The notes under the pieces: generated by a model
What the model was told of the DNA's origin: nothing
The model's input: the letters and a program-made list of their open reading frames with translations, nothing else
Database searches by the model: none
Translations under genes and position numbers: made by a program
Origin: Sulfuricaulis sp.
Lineage (GTDB): Bacteria; Pseudomonadota; Gammaproteobacteria; Acidiferrobacterales; Sulfurifustaceae
Assembly: GCA_030650525.1 (NCBI GenBank)
Contig: JAUSDQ010000193.1
Span: 1 to 48,370, forward strand
Direction of reading: 5' to 3'
Length of the DNA: 48,370 nt
Shown here: positions 1 through 7,382 of the stretch, piece by piece
Layout: every line of letters starts with the position of its first letter
Position numbering within the stretch: the stretch's first letter is position 1

Positions 1-346
1 GCGGCGATGGCCGCCCGCTGCATTCTTAGCCTTGGTATGTAGCCACCAAACCCAGTGATTCCATATGAGCGTATCGTTGACACGTTATCGCCTTTCGTGG
101 TCATATTCGTCGTTGTCATATTCGTAGTGCGGTGGTTGTCTGCCCGCGATCTTCCTCTGTAGTGTGCATTTCCGCGCTGACTATTTGCATCGTCCGTTCC
201 GACACTTCGGACTCGCCTCCGCGACGTGAATTTTTCAGAAAATGGAGCTTGGTCACTTAACGCCCATCGTGGTCACGCCAAAGCACCCAAGGCAGTACGT
301 CCGGTATCATTGCGAATTTGACCGATTTTTGCGAAAATCGCCAATC
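1..346. other. Left-end stretch without a recognised gene
   Basis: I see no convincing coding sequence here. The only structure noticed is an 11-bp direct repeat, GTCATATTCGT, at 100-110 and 115-125. The reading frame of the following hydrolase stays open back to an ATG at 242, but residues 1-35 of that longer version are not family-like, so most of this stretch is probably 5' non-coding sequence. Confidence 0.5.
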
Positions 347-1417
347 ATGACTGACACCCCGTTTCAACGCGAGAGGCTTGAGAAGCCGAAACTGATTTAT
401 CCGTTCGAGAAACCCCCCGAAGTGGGCAATGTGCTGAAGGTCGCACCCGGCGTGGTCTGGATGCGCATGCCGCTGCCCATGGCGCTCAACCACATCAATG
501 TCTGGTGCCTTGAAGACAATACTGGCTGGACCGTGGTTGACACCGGCATGCGTACCGACGAAACCCTGGCGGCATGGCGCGCGCTGTTTGCCAAGACGAC
601 CGAGCAGCGCCCATTAACGCGGGTCTTTGTCACCCACATGCACCCTGACCACATCGGCATGGCGGGCTGGCTGACACGCAAATTCAACTGCCGTTTGTGG
701 ATGACCCGGCTTGAATACCTGAACTGCCGCGTGCTAACGGCGGACACAGGCCGCGAAGCGCCCGAAGATGGCGTTAAGTTCTACCGCAAAGCTGGCTGGA
801 GCGATGGAGCCGTTGAAAACTACCAGGCCCGCTTTGGCAACTTTGGTAAACGCATCCATGCCTTGCCTGAAAGTTATCACCGCATCAAGGATGGCGAGGA
901 AGTCAGGATCGGCGCCAACATCTGGCGCGTTATCGTCGGCACCGGCCATTCACCAGAGCATGCCTGCCTCTACTGCAAGGAACTGAAGTTGTTGATTTCA
1001 GGCGACCAGGTATTACCCCGTATTTCTTCCAACGTGTCGGTCCAACCAACTGAACCAGACGCTGACCCCATGCATGACTGGCTGGAGTCATTGGCCAAGA
1101 TCAAACGCGAGGTGCCCGATGATGTGTTGGTCTTGCCATCGCACAACGACTGCTTTCGCGGACTACACGCCCGACTGGACTATCTGGCCGCATCGCAGGA
1201 ACGCACGCTGGATCGCTTGCGCAAGACGCTCAAGGAACCCCGGCGCGCCATCGATGTGTTTGCCGCCCTGTTCGGACGCAGCATTGACGAAACCGACGGC
1301 AGCCTGCTGAACCTCGCCACGGGCGAGAGCCTGGCCTGCCTGAACTACCTGCTGCATCGTGGTGAGATTGGGCGCGAGCTGAATGACGCTGGCGTGGCGA
1401 TGTATCAAATGGTCTGA
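347..1417 (+). CDS. Metallo-beta-lactamase-fold hydrolase
   Basis: A 356-residue MBL-fold hydrolase of the glyoxalase II-like type. The metal-binding HxHxDH motif is visible as HMHPDH at about residues 97-102. Further probable ligands are in GTGHSPEH near 200, SGDQVLP near 218 and the downstream PSHNDC. Cytoplasmic: no signal peptide is seen. The ATG at 347 is preferred over the upstream ATG at 242 because the intervening 35 residues are not MBL-like; the ribosome site is weak for both. MBL proteins of this kind often sit in beta-oxidation clusters, where a thioester or lactone hydrolase role is possible, but the substrate cannot be read from sequence. It is the first gene of the + strand catabolic set and is separated from the next intact gene by a decayed crotonase. 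Confidence 0.85.
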   Translation: MTDTPFQRERLEKPKLIYPFEKPPEVGNVLKVAPGVVWMRMPLPMALNHINVWCLEDNTGWTVVDTGMRTDETLAAWRALFAKTTEQRPLTRVFVTHMHPDHIGMAGWLTRKFNCRLWMTRLEYLNCRVLTADTGREAPEDGVKFYRKAGWSDGAVENYQARFGNFGKRIHALPESYHRIKDGEEVRIGANIWRVIVGTGHSPEHACLYCKELKLLISGDQVLPRISSNVSVQPTEPDADPMHDWLESLAKIKREVPDDVLVLPSHNDCFRGLHARLDYLAASQERTLDRLRKTLKEPRRAIDVFAALFGRSIDETDGSLLNLATGESLACLNYLLHRGEIGRELNDAGVAMYQMV

Positions 1418-1892
1418 CAGATTGCTTTTTAGGTAGGCCAGCCCCAGCAGCGTGAGACACAAACACTTTCCCGAGACAAGTGGACGACACCAACGCCAAA
1501 GTGTGCCGGACTGTTGAGTGTTGCCGTGACTGTTGCACCTTTGTCGCTGATGGCAATCACCATGGCCGGTGGGCTGATTGTCACAGTGCCCGCGTAGAAA
1601 ATTTTCAGGCGCGATTCCACATGGCGCTCGACATCCCTCCTACGACACTTCGACTTACTATTGGCGTCATTTTCCAGGCTCTTCGGCAGACGATCACAAC
1701 GCCAAGCTTCGTTTCCGGAATATCTGAACCAAGAACGTCTGTTACGAGCGTTCCTGCGGCAGCTTAGAGCTCACCCGGATATTTCAGGATTGCTCATGCC
1801 GATAGAAGCGCTGAACTCAGCGCGACACCGCAGGCGTTCCGGTCATGCGGTATGAGACCAATAGAAATGCTTCAGTTTTCGCATCGGGAAGA
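1418..1892. other. Non-coding or scrambled stretch before the crotonase remnant
   Basis: About 475 bases with short open frames on both strands, none of which I recognise. Because the next feature is a crotonase lacking its N-terminal two thirds, this stretch probably contains the junction of the deletion or rearrangement that removed it. I found no intact insertion sequence or obvious target-site duplication. Confidence 0.4.
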
Positions 1893-2207
1893 GTACGCGT
1901 GAAAATTTGGTACTGGTGTCCCCAGTACACCGCTCAGGAAGCGCGTGAATTGGGACTGGTCAACAAGGCGGTTCCGGTCGGCCAGGCGCTCGCCGAAGCG
2001 AAGATATGGGCGGCCGAAGTCGCCGCCATGAGCCCAACCCCGCTCAAGGCACTCAAGGCGTCCTTCAATTGTGATACCGCGCAAATCTTCGACCAAACCA
2101 AGATGGCTTACCTGCAACTCGAAATATGGGGCACGGCAAATGAAGTAATGGAAGGCAAAAAGGCCTTCGCCGAAAAGCGCAAACCTGACTTTTCGAAGTT
2201 CCGCTAA
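1893..2207 (+). pseudogene. C-terminal remnant of a MenB/BadI-type crotonase
   Basis: About 100 residues match the C-terminal third of 1,4-dihydroxynaphthoyl-CoA synthase (MenB) and 2-ketocyclohexanecarboxyl-CoA hydrolase (BadI) relatives. Diagnostic pieces are KIWYWCPQYTAQEA, then GLVNKAVP, and the tail EGKKAFAEKRKPDFSKFR, which is typical of that subgroup. The oxyanion-hole region and the N-terminal two thirds are missing; the frame upstream (1845-1892) has unrelated sequence. The fragment cannot be an active hydratase. In the BadI reading it would belong to alicyclic ring cleavage, which fits the cyclohexanecarboxylate-type ligase at 7.4 kb, but MenB, BadI and other close relatives cannot be told apart from this piece. 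Confidence 0.75.
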
Positions 2208-2224
2208 CATACACGGCGTCGGTT

Positions 2225-2258
2225 TTGGGGGCGGCTTGTTCGCCCCCAACCATTTTTG
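2225..2258 (+). terminator. Rho-independent terminator
   Basis: A perfect 9-bp stem, TTGGGGGCG (2225-2233) with CGCCCCCAA (2241-2249), a 7-nt loop and a T-run ATTTTT soon after. It follows the crotonase remnant stop at 2207 and should insulate the SDR-MaoC operon downstream. Confidence 0.7.
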
Positions 2259-2285
2259 CCGGCGCATCAACAAATTGGAAATGTC

Positions 2286-3158
2286 GTGACGCAAAAGTAT
2301 CGCTCCATCTATCGCCCCGATTTGTTCGCGGGCCAAGTGGCCTTGATCACCGGCGGCGGCAGCGGTATTGGTCGCTGCACCGCGCATGAGCTCTCCTCCT
2401 TGGGTGCCCGGATCGCATTGCTTGGGCGCAAACAAGAAAAGCTGGACCAGGTAAAGGCCGAAATCGAAGCCGCTGGCGGCGAGGCCGACACCTTCGTGTG
2501 CGACATTCGCAACGAAGCTCTGGTCAAAGAAACAGTTGCCGCCGTATTGCGTCGCTTCGGCCGAGTCGATTTCTTGGTGAATAACGCGGGCGGCCAATAT
2601 CGCGCCGAACTGGAGAACATCACGCTCAACGGCTGGGACGCCGTGATACGCAGCAATCTCAACGGCGGCTTCGTCATGTCACGCGAATGTTTCGTGCAAT
2701 GGATGAAGGCGCATGGCGGCGCCATTGTCAACATCGTGATGGACAACTGGTGCAGTACGCCGATGATGGGGCACTCCGGCGCCGCGCGCGCTGGCATGGT
2801 CAACTTCACCGAAACCGCGGCCGTCGAATGGGGACCCTACAACGTGCGCGTCAATGGCGTTGCGCCCGGTGGCATCGCGTCCTCCGGCTTCGACCATTAC
2901 CCGGAAAGCGAACGCGAGTATCTGCGCACTTATGGCGATTCTGTTCCGCTTGGACGAGTTGGCACGGAAGCCGAAACGGCCTCCGCCATCGTGTTCCTGT
3001 TGTCCGAGGGCGCTGCATTCGTTTCTGGCACGACCGTGCGTGTCGACGGCGCAAGTTCCGCCGCCCGACCCTGGTATGCGCTGCCTAAACGCAAGTCACC
3101 GTCTCCCGTTTATGACGGATTTCCGCTATCCAAGTTGCCTGACGTGCTGAGCGATTAA
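2286..3158 (+). CDS. SDR oxidoreductase, PECR-like trans-2-enoyl-CoA reductase
   Basis: A 290-residue short-chain dehydrogenase. The dinucleotide motif is TGGGSGIG and the second SDR motif is NNAGG. Instead of the usual YxxxK active site it has GHSGAARAGMVNFTETAA, very close to mammalian peroxisomal trans-2-enoyl-CoA reductase (PECR) and 2,4-dienoyl-CoA reductase relatives, which reduce enoyl-CoA with NADPH. So enoyl- or dienoyl-CoA reduction is the best call. GTG at 2286 is chosen with GGAA about 8 nt upstream; a TTG at 2256 in the same frame falls inside the terminator tail and is less likely. First gene of a + strand operon with a second SDR, two MaoC hydratases and a third SDR. Confidence 0.85.
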   Translation: MTQKYRSIYRPDLFAGQVALITGGGSGIGRCTAHELSSLGARIALLGRKQEKLDQVKAEIEAAGGEADTFVCDIRNEALVKETVAAVLRRFGRVDFLVNNAGGQYRAELENITLNGWDAVIRSNLNGGFVMSRECFVQWMKAHGGAIVNIVMDNWCSTPMMGHSGAARAGMVNFTETAAVEWGPYNVRVNGVAPGGIASSGFDHYPESEREYLRTYGDSVPLGRVGTEAETASAIVFLLSEGAAFVSGTTVRVDGASSAARPWYALPKRKSPSPVYDGFPLSKLPDVLSD

Positions 3159-3215
3159 GCTAGCCGGGCCTGTTGGCACTTTTTCATTAACTTTCTTCAC
3201 ATTGAGAGACCCCAC

Positions 3216-3986
3216 ATGATCAATCCCATGAGCCTGGAAGGCAGAACCATTGTCGTCACTGGCGCCGGCCAAGGCATCGGCCTGGCAGCGACCAAGGCCA
3301 TCTTCGACCTCGGTGGCTCCGTCGTGATGATCGACATGAATCCGGAAACGCTCGCCGCCGCCGCCACCGAATTCGGTGACAAGGCCCTGCCAATCGCCGG
3401 CAATGTCACCGATTACGACTTCGTGACTTCCGCTCTGGCCCAGGGCGTGGAAAAATTCGGCGCGCTTCACGGCCTGGTGAACAGCGCCGGGATCATCCGT
3501 CCCGCCATGATCGAAAAGATGGAACCCAAACAATGGCAGGCCGTGATCGACGTCAACCTGACAGGAAGCTTCTATTGCCTACAGCTCTTCGGCAAGCATG
3601 TCATCGCGCGCCGCGCCGCGGGCGACACCTCGCCAGCATCGATTGTTAACATTTCGTCCATCGCCGGACGCAAGGGCACCATCGGCCAGATCAACTACAG
3701 CGCGGCGAAGTCAGGACTGTTCGGCCTCACGATGAGCGCCGCGCTGGAATGGGCCAAGCACGACATCCGCGCCAACGCCATCTGCTACGGCCTGGTCGAA
3801 ACCCCGATGACCGAAGTCATACGCGGCGACAAGTTCCGCGACATGGCGCTGGCGCGCATTCCAATGGGCCGCTGGACCTCGCCCGAGGAAGCCGTCAAGT
3901 CGATCTGTTTCCTGGTGTCCGACGCCGGCTCCTACATCACCGGCCAGACGTTGTCGGTTGATGGCGGTACCTTCATGGCGCCCTGA
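3216..3986 (+). CDS. SDR oxidoreductase, FabG/3-hydroxyacyl-CoA dehydrogenase type
   Basis: A classical SDR of 256 residues with TGAGQGIG near residue 16, NSAG near 90, catalytic Ser in NISS and YSAAK as the active-site Tyr/Lys pair; the C-terminal SVDGG is also typical. The family oxidises or reduces hydroxyl/keto groups with NAD(P). Next to two enoyl-CoA hydratases, a 3-hydroxyacyl-CoA dehydrogenase role is the natural inference, but substrate is unknown. It follows the PECR-like gene by 57 nt and precedes the first MaoC gene by 28 nt, so co-transcription is likely. The start ATG at 3216 has GAGAG about 10 nt upstream; a second ATG is five codons in. Confidence 0.85.
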   Translation: MINPMSLEGRTIVVTGAGQGIGLAATKAIFDLGGSVVMIDMNPETLAAAATEFGDKALPIAGNVTDYDFVTSALAQGVEKFGALHGLVNSAGIIRPAMIEKMEPKQWQAVIDVNLTGSFYCLQLFGKHVIARRAAGDTSPASIVNISSIAGRKGTIGQINYSAAKSGLFGLTMSAALEWAKHDIRANAICYGLVETPMTEVIRGDKFRDMALARIPMGRWTSPEEAVKSICFLVSDAGSYITGQTLSVDGGTFMAP

Positions 3987-4014
3987 CCCTCCCTGCCCAA
4001 ATCCAGGATCCGAG

Positions 4015-4881
4015 ATGACCATCGAACTCGACAAGCTTCTCAACTGGCCGTTCAAGGACGTCGTGCAAACCTACACGGCGCGCGACAGCATGTTTTACGC
4101 GCTGTCCATCGGGCTCGGCGCCGATCCGATCGACCGCGACCAGCTTCGCTTCGTGTATGAAAAGGAGCTGGCAGTCTTTCCCACGATGTCTCTGGTTCTG
4201 GGCTATCCCGGGGCGTGGGCCGGGGATCCCGGTTCCGGCATCGATGTCTCCAAGGTGGTATTTGGCGAGCAGCAGATGACCTGGCACCGTCCGCTGGCGC
4301 CCGCGGCCACCATCAGGGCACGCGAGCGCGTGGTCAACGTGGTGGACAAGGGCGAGGGGCGTGGCGCGCTGCTATACGTGCAGCGAGAAATCGTCGATCA
4401 CGACACCGGCGAACCCATCGTCACGCAGGAAGGGACGCTGTTCTGTCGCGCCAACGGCGGCTTTGGCGGCCCCAGCGGCCCCGTCCGCGAACCCTGGAAA
4501 GTCCCCGAACGCGCGCCTGACAACGTGGTCGAGATGCCCACGCTGCCCCAGGCCGCACTCATTTATCGACTCAATGCCGATTACAACCCGCTGCACGCCG
4601 ATCCAGCCGTCGCGGTCGCGGCCGGCTTCCCGCGTCCCATACTTCATGGGCTGTGCACGTTCGCGGTGGCCGCGCATGCAGTGCTAAAAACCCATGGTGA
4701 CATGCAGGCGGGCAACTTGCACAGCCTGAGGGCACGCTTCACAGCGCCAGTTTTTCCGGGCGAGACGATCTCGGTCGAACTGTGGCGAGAGGGTTCTTCG
4801 GTCTCTTTCCGTGCTTGGGTCCGCGAGCGTGACGCCAAGGTGCTTGACGGTGGCCATGCGGTCATCGCCCCGCGGGACTGA
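4015..4881 (+). CDS. MaoC/hydratase-2 family enoyl-CoA hydratase, copy 1
   Basis: A 288-residue double hot-dog protein of the MFE-2/hydratase-2 type. The N-terminal part (YTARDSMFYALSIGLGAD) matches the non-catalytic hot-dog half, and the C-terminal half carries the hydratase-2 motif as YRLNADYNPLHADP near residues 184-197 with the catalytic Asp and His, followed by RPILHGLC. The first position of the usual SGD is changed to NAD. These enzymes hydrate trans-2-enoyl-CoA to (3R)-hydroxyacyl-CoA. ATG at 4015 is chosen because AGGA lies about 10 nt upstream and the protein then begins like its family; the frame is open back to 3958. It is a tandem paralogue of the next gene. Confidence 0.88.
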   Translation: MTIELDKLLNWPFKDVVQTYTARDSMFYALSIGLGADPIDRDQLRFVYEKELAVFPTMSLVLGYPGAWAGDPGSGIDVSKVVFGEQQMTWHRPLAPAATIRARERVVNVVDKGEGRGALLYVQREIVDHDTGEPIVTQEGTLFCRANGGFGGPSGPVREPWKVPERAPDNVVEMPTLPQAALIYRLNADYNPLHADPAVAVAAGFPRPILHGLCTFAVAAHAVLKTHGDMQAGNLHSLRARFTAPVFPGETISVELWREGSSVSFRAWVRERDAKVLDGGHAVIAPRD

Positions 4882-4913
4882 GGCGATAGGCACTCATCCG
4901 AAGCGGAATTTCC

Positions 4914-5771
4914 GTGCCGAACGAACCGATCAATGCCAGACGCCTGAGGGACTGGATCTTCCCGGAAGTGGTCCAGACCTACACGGCACGGGACACCATG
5001 CTGTATGCGCTGGCACTGGGCTTTGGTGCGGATCCCGGTGATCGTCAGCAGTTGCGCCATGTATATGAAAAGGATCTGCTGGCCTTTCCGACGATGGCGG
5101 TGACGCTTGGCTTCGATGGCCCCTGGACGGTACCTGAGTCGGGGATCGATCTGACCCACGTGTTGCACGGCGAGCAGTCCATCACCCTGCACCGCGCACT
5201 GCCAGCGGCGGCAACGGTGCGCTCGCGCGAGCGTATCACCGACCTGATCGACAAGGGCAAGGACGCCATCATCCACAGCCAGCGCCAACTGATCGATGAG
5301 GCGGGCGCATGCATCGCCACGCTCGAGTCGGCGCTGTATTGCCGTGGCAACGGTGGTTTCGGCGGAGCGTCAGAACCCATGCACCAAATGACACAGCCGG
5401 TCCCGGCGCGTGTACCCGACGCCGTCGTTGACATGCCAACGCTGCCCCAGACGGCACTTCTGTACCGGCTCAGCGGCGACTATGCCTTGTTGCATGCCGA
5501 TCCCGATTTCGCCCGCTCGGGCGGATTTGAACGCCCCATCATGCATGGACTCTGCACCTTCGGCATTGCCGCGCATGCGCTTGTCAAGGGCTGTGCAAAC
5601 TACGATGCGGGGCGCCTGAAGAGTTTCCAGGCCCGCTTCTGCGCGCCGGCCTTCCCGGGCGAGACCATTCGCGTCGAGCTCTGGCGGGATGGCGCGCTGG
5701 TGTCGTTGCGCGCCTGGGTCAAGGAACGCGGCGTCAAGGTGCTGGACCGCGGCCAAGCGGTGCTCGCCTAG
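4914..5771 (+). CDS. MaoC/hydratase-2 family enoyl-CoA hydratase, copy 2
   Basis: A 285-residue paralogue of the preceding gene, colinear over its whole length (for example VVQTYTARD, VYEKDLLAFPTM, MPTLPQTALLYRL, HGLCTF). It begins with GTG at 4914 preceded by GCGGAA. The hydratase-2 motif reads LSGDYALLHADP: Asp and His are kept but the conserved Asn-Pro is Ala-Leu. In family structures the Asn shapes the active site, so activity or substrate range may differ from copy 1. It may act on a bulkier substrate or as a partner of copy 1; both are inference. The gap to copy 1 is 32 nt and to the next SDR 50 nt. Confidence 0.86.
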   Translation: MPNEPINARRLRDWIFPEVVQTYTARDTMLYALALGFGADPGDRQQLRHVYEKDLLAFPTMAVTLGFDGPWTVPESGIDLTHVLHGEQSITLHRALPAAATVRSRERITDLIDKGKDAIIHSQRQLIDEAGACIATLESALYCRGNGGFGGASEPMHQMTQPVPARVPDAVVDMPTLPQTALLYRLSGDYALLHADPDFARSGGFERPIMHGLCTFGIAAHALVKGCANYDAGRLKSFQARFCAPAFPGETIRVELWRDGALVSLRAWVKERGVKVLDRGQAVLA

Positions 5772-5821
5772 GTGCCTGTTGGCTGTCACGCAATTTCATA
5801 CTCATCACAACAGGAGTGGCC

Positions 5822-6625
5822 ATGAATCGTCTGGACGGAAAAGTGGTATTGATTACCGGCGCGGCCCGTGGCATCGGTGCGGCAACGGCGCGCGCCATGG
5901 CGCATGAGGGGGCAAAAGTCTGTCTATGCGATATTCTCGACGAGCACGGCAAGGCGTTGGCCGACGAACTCCAGGCCGACGGCGCCGAGGCCATGTATCT
6001 TCATCTCGACGTCACGAGCGAAGAGGCCTGGTCGGCGGTGGTGCTTCAAGCCACACAGCGCTTTGGCGGTGTCGATGTGCTGGTCAACAACGCCGGCATC
6101 TATCTCGGAAAGAGTTTCGAGGAAGCCAGTCTGGCGGACTGGAGACGGCTGTGCGACGTCAACCTGACCGGTGCCGTGCTCGGCATCAAGGCGCTGTTGC
6201 CGAGCTTGCGCGAACGCGCCAAGTCCAGCACCCACGGCAGCGCCATCGTCAACCTGTCCTCCGTCGCCGGCCTGGTCGGCGCGGCGACCGATCCGCTTTA
6301 CTCCTTGACCAAAGGCGGCATCACCCTGCTGACCAAGGCGCTGGCGGTGGACTTCGGCCAGCGTGCTTATCGGGTGCGCGTCAACTCGGTGCATCCAGGC
6401 GCCGTCGATACCGAGATGGGAGCACAAACCTTCGTCGCCCGTGCCAAGGCACTGGGCACGGATGACTTGCAGACCGCGCGCCGCCAGTCCATTGATGCGC
6501 ATCCCATCGGGCGTCTCGGCACAGCACCGGATATTGCACAGGCCATTGTCTATCTGGCCAGCGATGAAGCCAGTTTCGTGACGGGCTCGTCACTCGCGGT
6601 TGACGGCGGCTTCACCGCCCGCTAG
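5822..6625 (+). CDS. SDR oxidoreductase
   Basis: A classical SDR of 267 residues. It has TGAARGIG near residue 13, NNAG near 90, NLSS with the catalytic Ser, YSLTK as the Tyr/Lys pair and the C-terminal SLAVDGGF. ATG at 5822 follows AGGAG by 5 nt; a GTG at 5816 in frame overlaps that ribosome site and is unlikely. Probably a hydroxyacyl-CoA or hydroxy-ring dehydrogenase in the same operon as the MaoC pair. Resembles 3-alpha/20-beta-hydroxysteroid dehydrogenase-like SDRs in general build, but that label is shared by many SDRs and does not fix the substrate. Confidence 0.85.
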   Translation: MNRLDGKVVLITGAARGIGAATARAMAHEGAKVCLCDILDEHGKALADELQADGAEAMYLHLDVTSEEAWSAVVLQATQRFGGVDVLVNNAGIYLGKSFEEASLADWRRLCDVNLTGAVLGIKALLPSLRERAKSSTHGSAIVNLSSVAGLVGAATDPLYSLTKGGITLLTKALAVDFGQRAYRVRVNSVHPGAVDTEMGAQTFVARAKALGTDDLQTARRQSIDAHPIGRLGTAPDIAQAIVYLASDEASFVTGSSLAVDGGFTAR

Positions 6626-6991
6626 AGCCGGCCCGAAGACATCGTTTTTCTCTTCGCTCGATGCAGACGGACTGTGCCGCGCTGCGAACGACTGGAAGGC
6701 TCGACAGTATATTTCGCGCCACCGCTGTCTCTTGACCATGCACGCGGACGCCAACGTCAATGCTCTGGCCACCTGAATCGACACCATCCGCGAGCAAGGC
6801 GCCAGAACTTAATACCAATTAATTTACTGATTACACAACAAAGTTATAGTTTATTAGCGCTTCCAACAATTGCTTTTTGCTTTTATTGCGATTAATGTTT
6901 AGCGCCTACACCACCATTCGGTGACTGGATTCCCAGCTCGCACCGTGACCGCGCCTTGGTCAAGGTCAATAAGGCATCAAGAGGAGATGAC
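6626..6991. other. Intergenic region with an AT-rich promoter-like stretch
   Basis: No gene is seen. Bases about 6808-6900 are strikingly AT-rich compared with the GC-rich surroundings, with several TTATAG/TATTAG-like hexamers. I cannot assign a clean -35/-10 pair. It probably holds the promoter for the small exported protein that follows, and may act as a boundary between the SDR-MaoC operon and the ligase gene. Confidence 0.4.
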
Positions 6992-7285
6992 ATGAGTTTG
7001 AGAAAGCGGGTGTATCGCGCAGCCCTTGCCGGCGTCGCTTTATTCGCTTCCGGCGCCATCATGAACGCGCTGGCGTCAAACGAATATGCAAGCGTGCGCG
7101 GAAAACTCAAGGTGTGCACGTTAGACGGCAATTCAAATGCCCCCACCTTCATCGGCGTAACCAAGAAGGTCGCGGGTTTTGACTTTCCGATCCTGACAAC
7201 GGTCACGCGCATCGAAGGCGACACGGTCATGCCCAGCTCCAGCGAAGTGATGTCACTGCGCGCCGCGGCAACTGCATCGAAATAG
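6992..7285 (+). CDS. Small exported protein of unknown function
   Basis: A 97-residue protein that I do not recognise. It begins at ATG 6992, 5 nt after a strong GAGGAG. The N-terminus is a clear Sec signal peptide: charged LRKRVYR, a hydrophobic core and a likely cleavage after NALA, giving a mature chain of about 68 residues. The mature part has one Cys and is rich in Val, Thr and Lys, which suggests a small beta-rich periplasmic protein. It sits between the SDR-MaoC operon and an acyl-CoA ligase. A periplasmic role in substrate binding or envelope adaptation would be guesswork. Confidence 0.7.
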   Translation: MSLRKRVYRAALAGVALFASGAIMNALASNEYASVRGKLKVCTLDGNSNAPTFIGVTKKVAGFDFPILTTVTRIEGDTVMPSSSEVMSLRAAATASK

Positions 7286-7382
7286 GCACTGCCCCCTCGG
7301 CGAGGCATTGTCAGATGGACATACCACCCGTGAGCGCTGCTTTGCAAAACGAAGAGCAGCCTCCATTGAGAAAGGATTGAAC

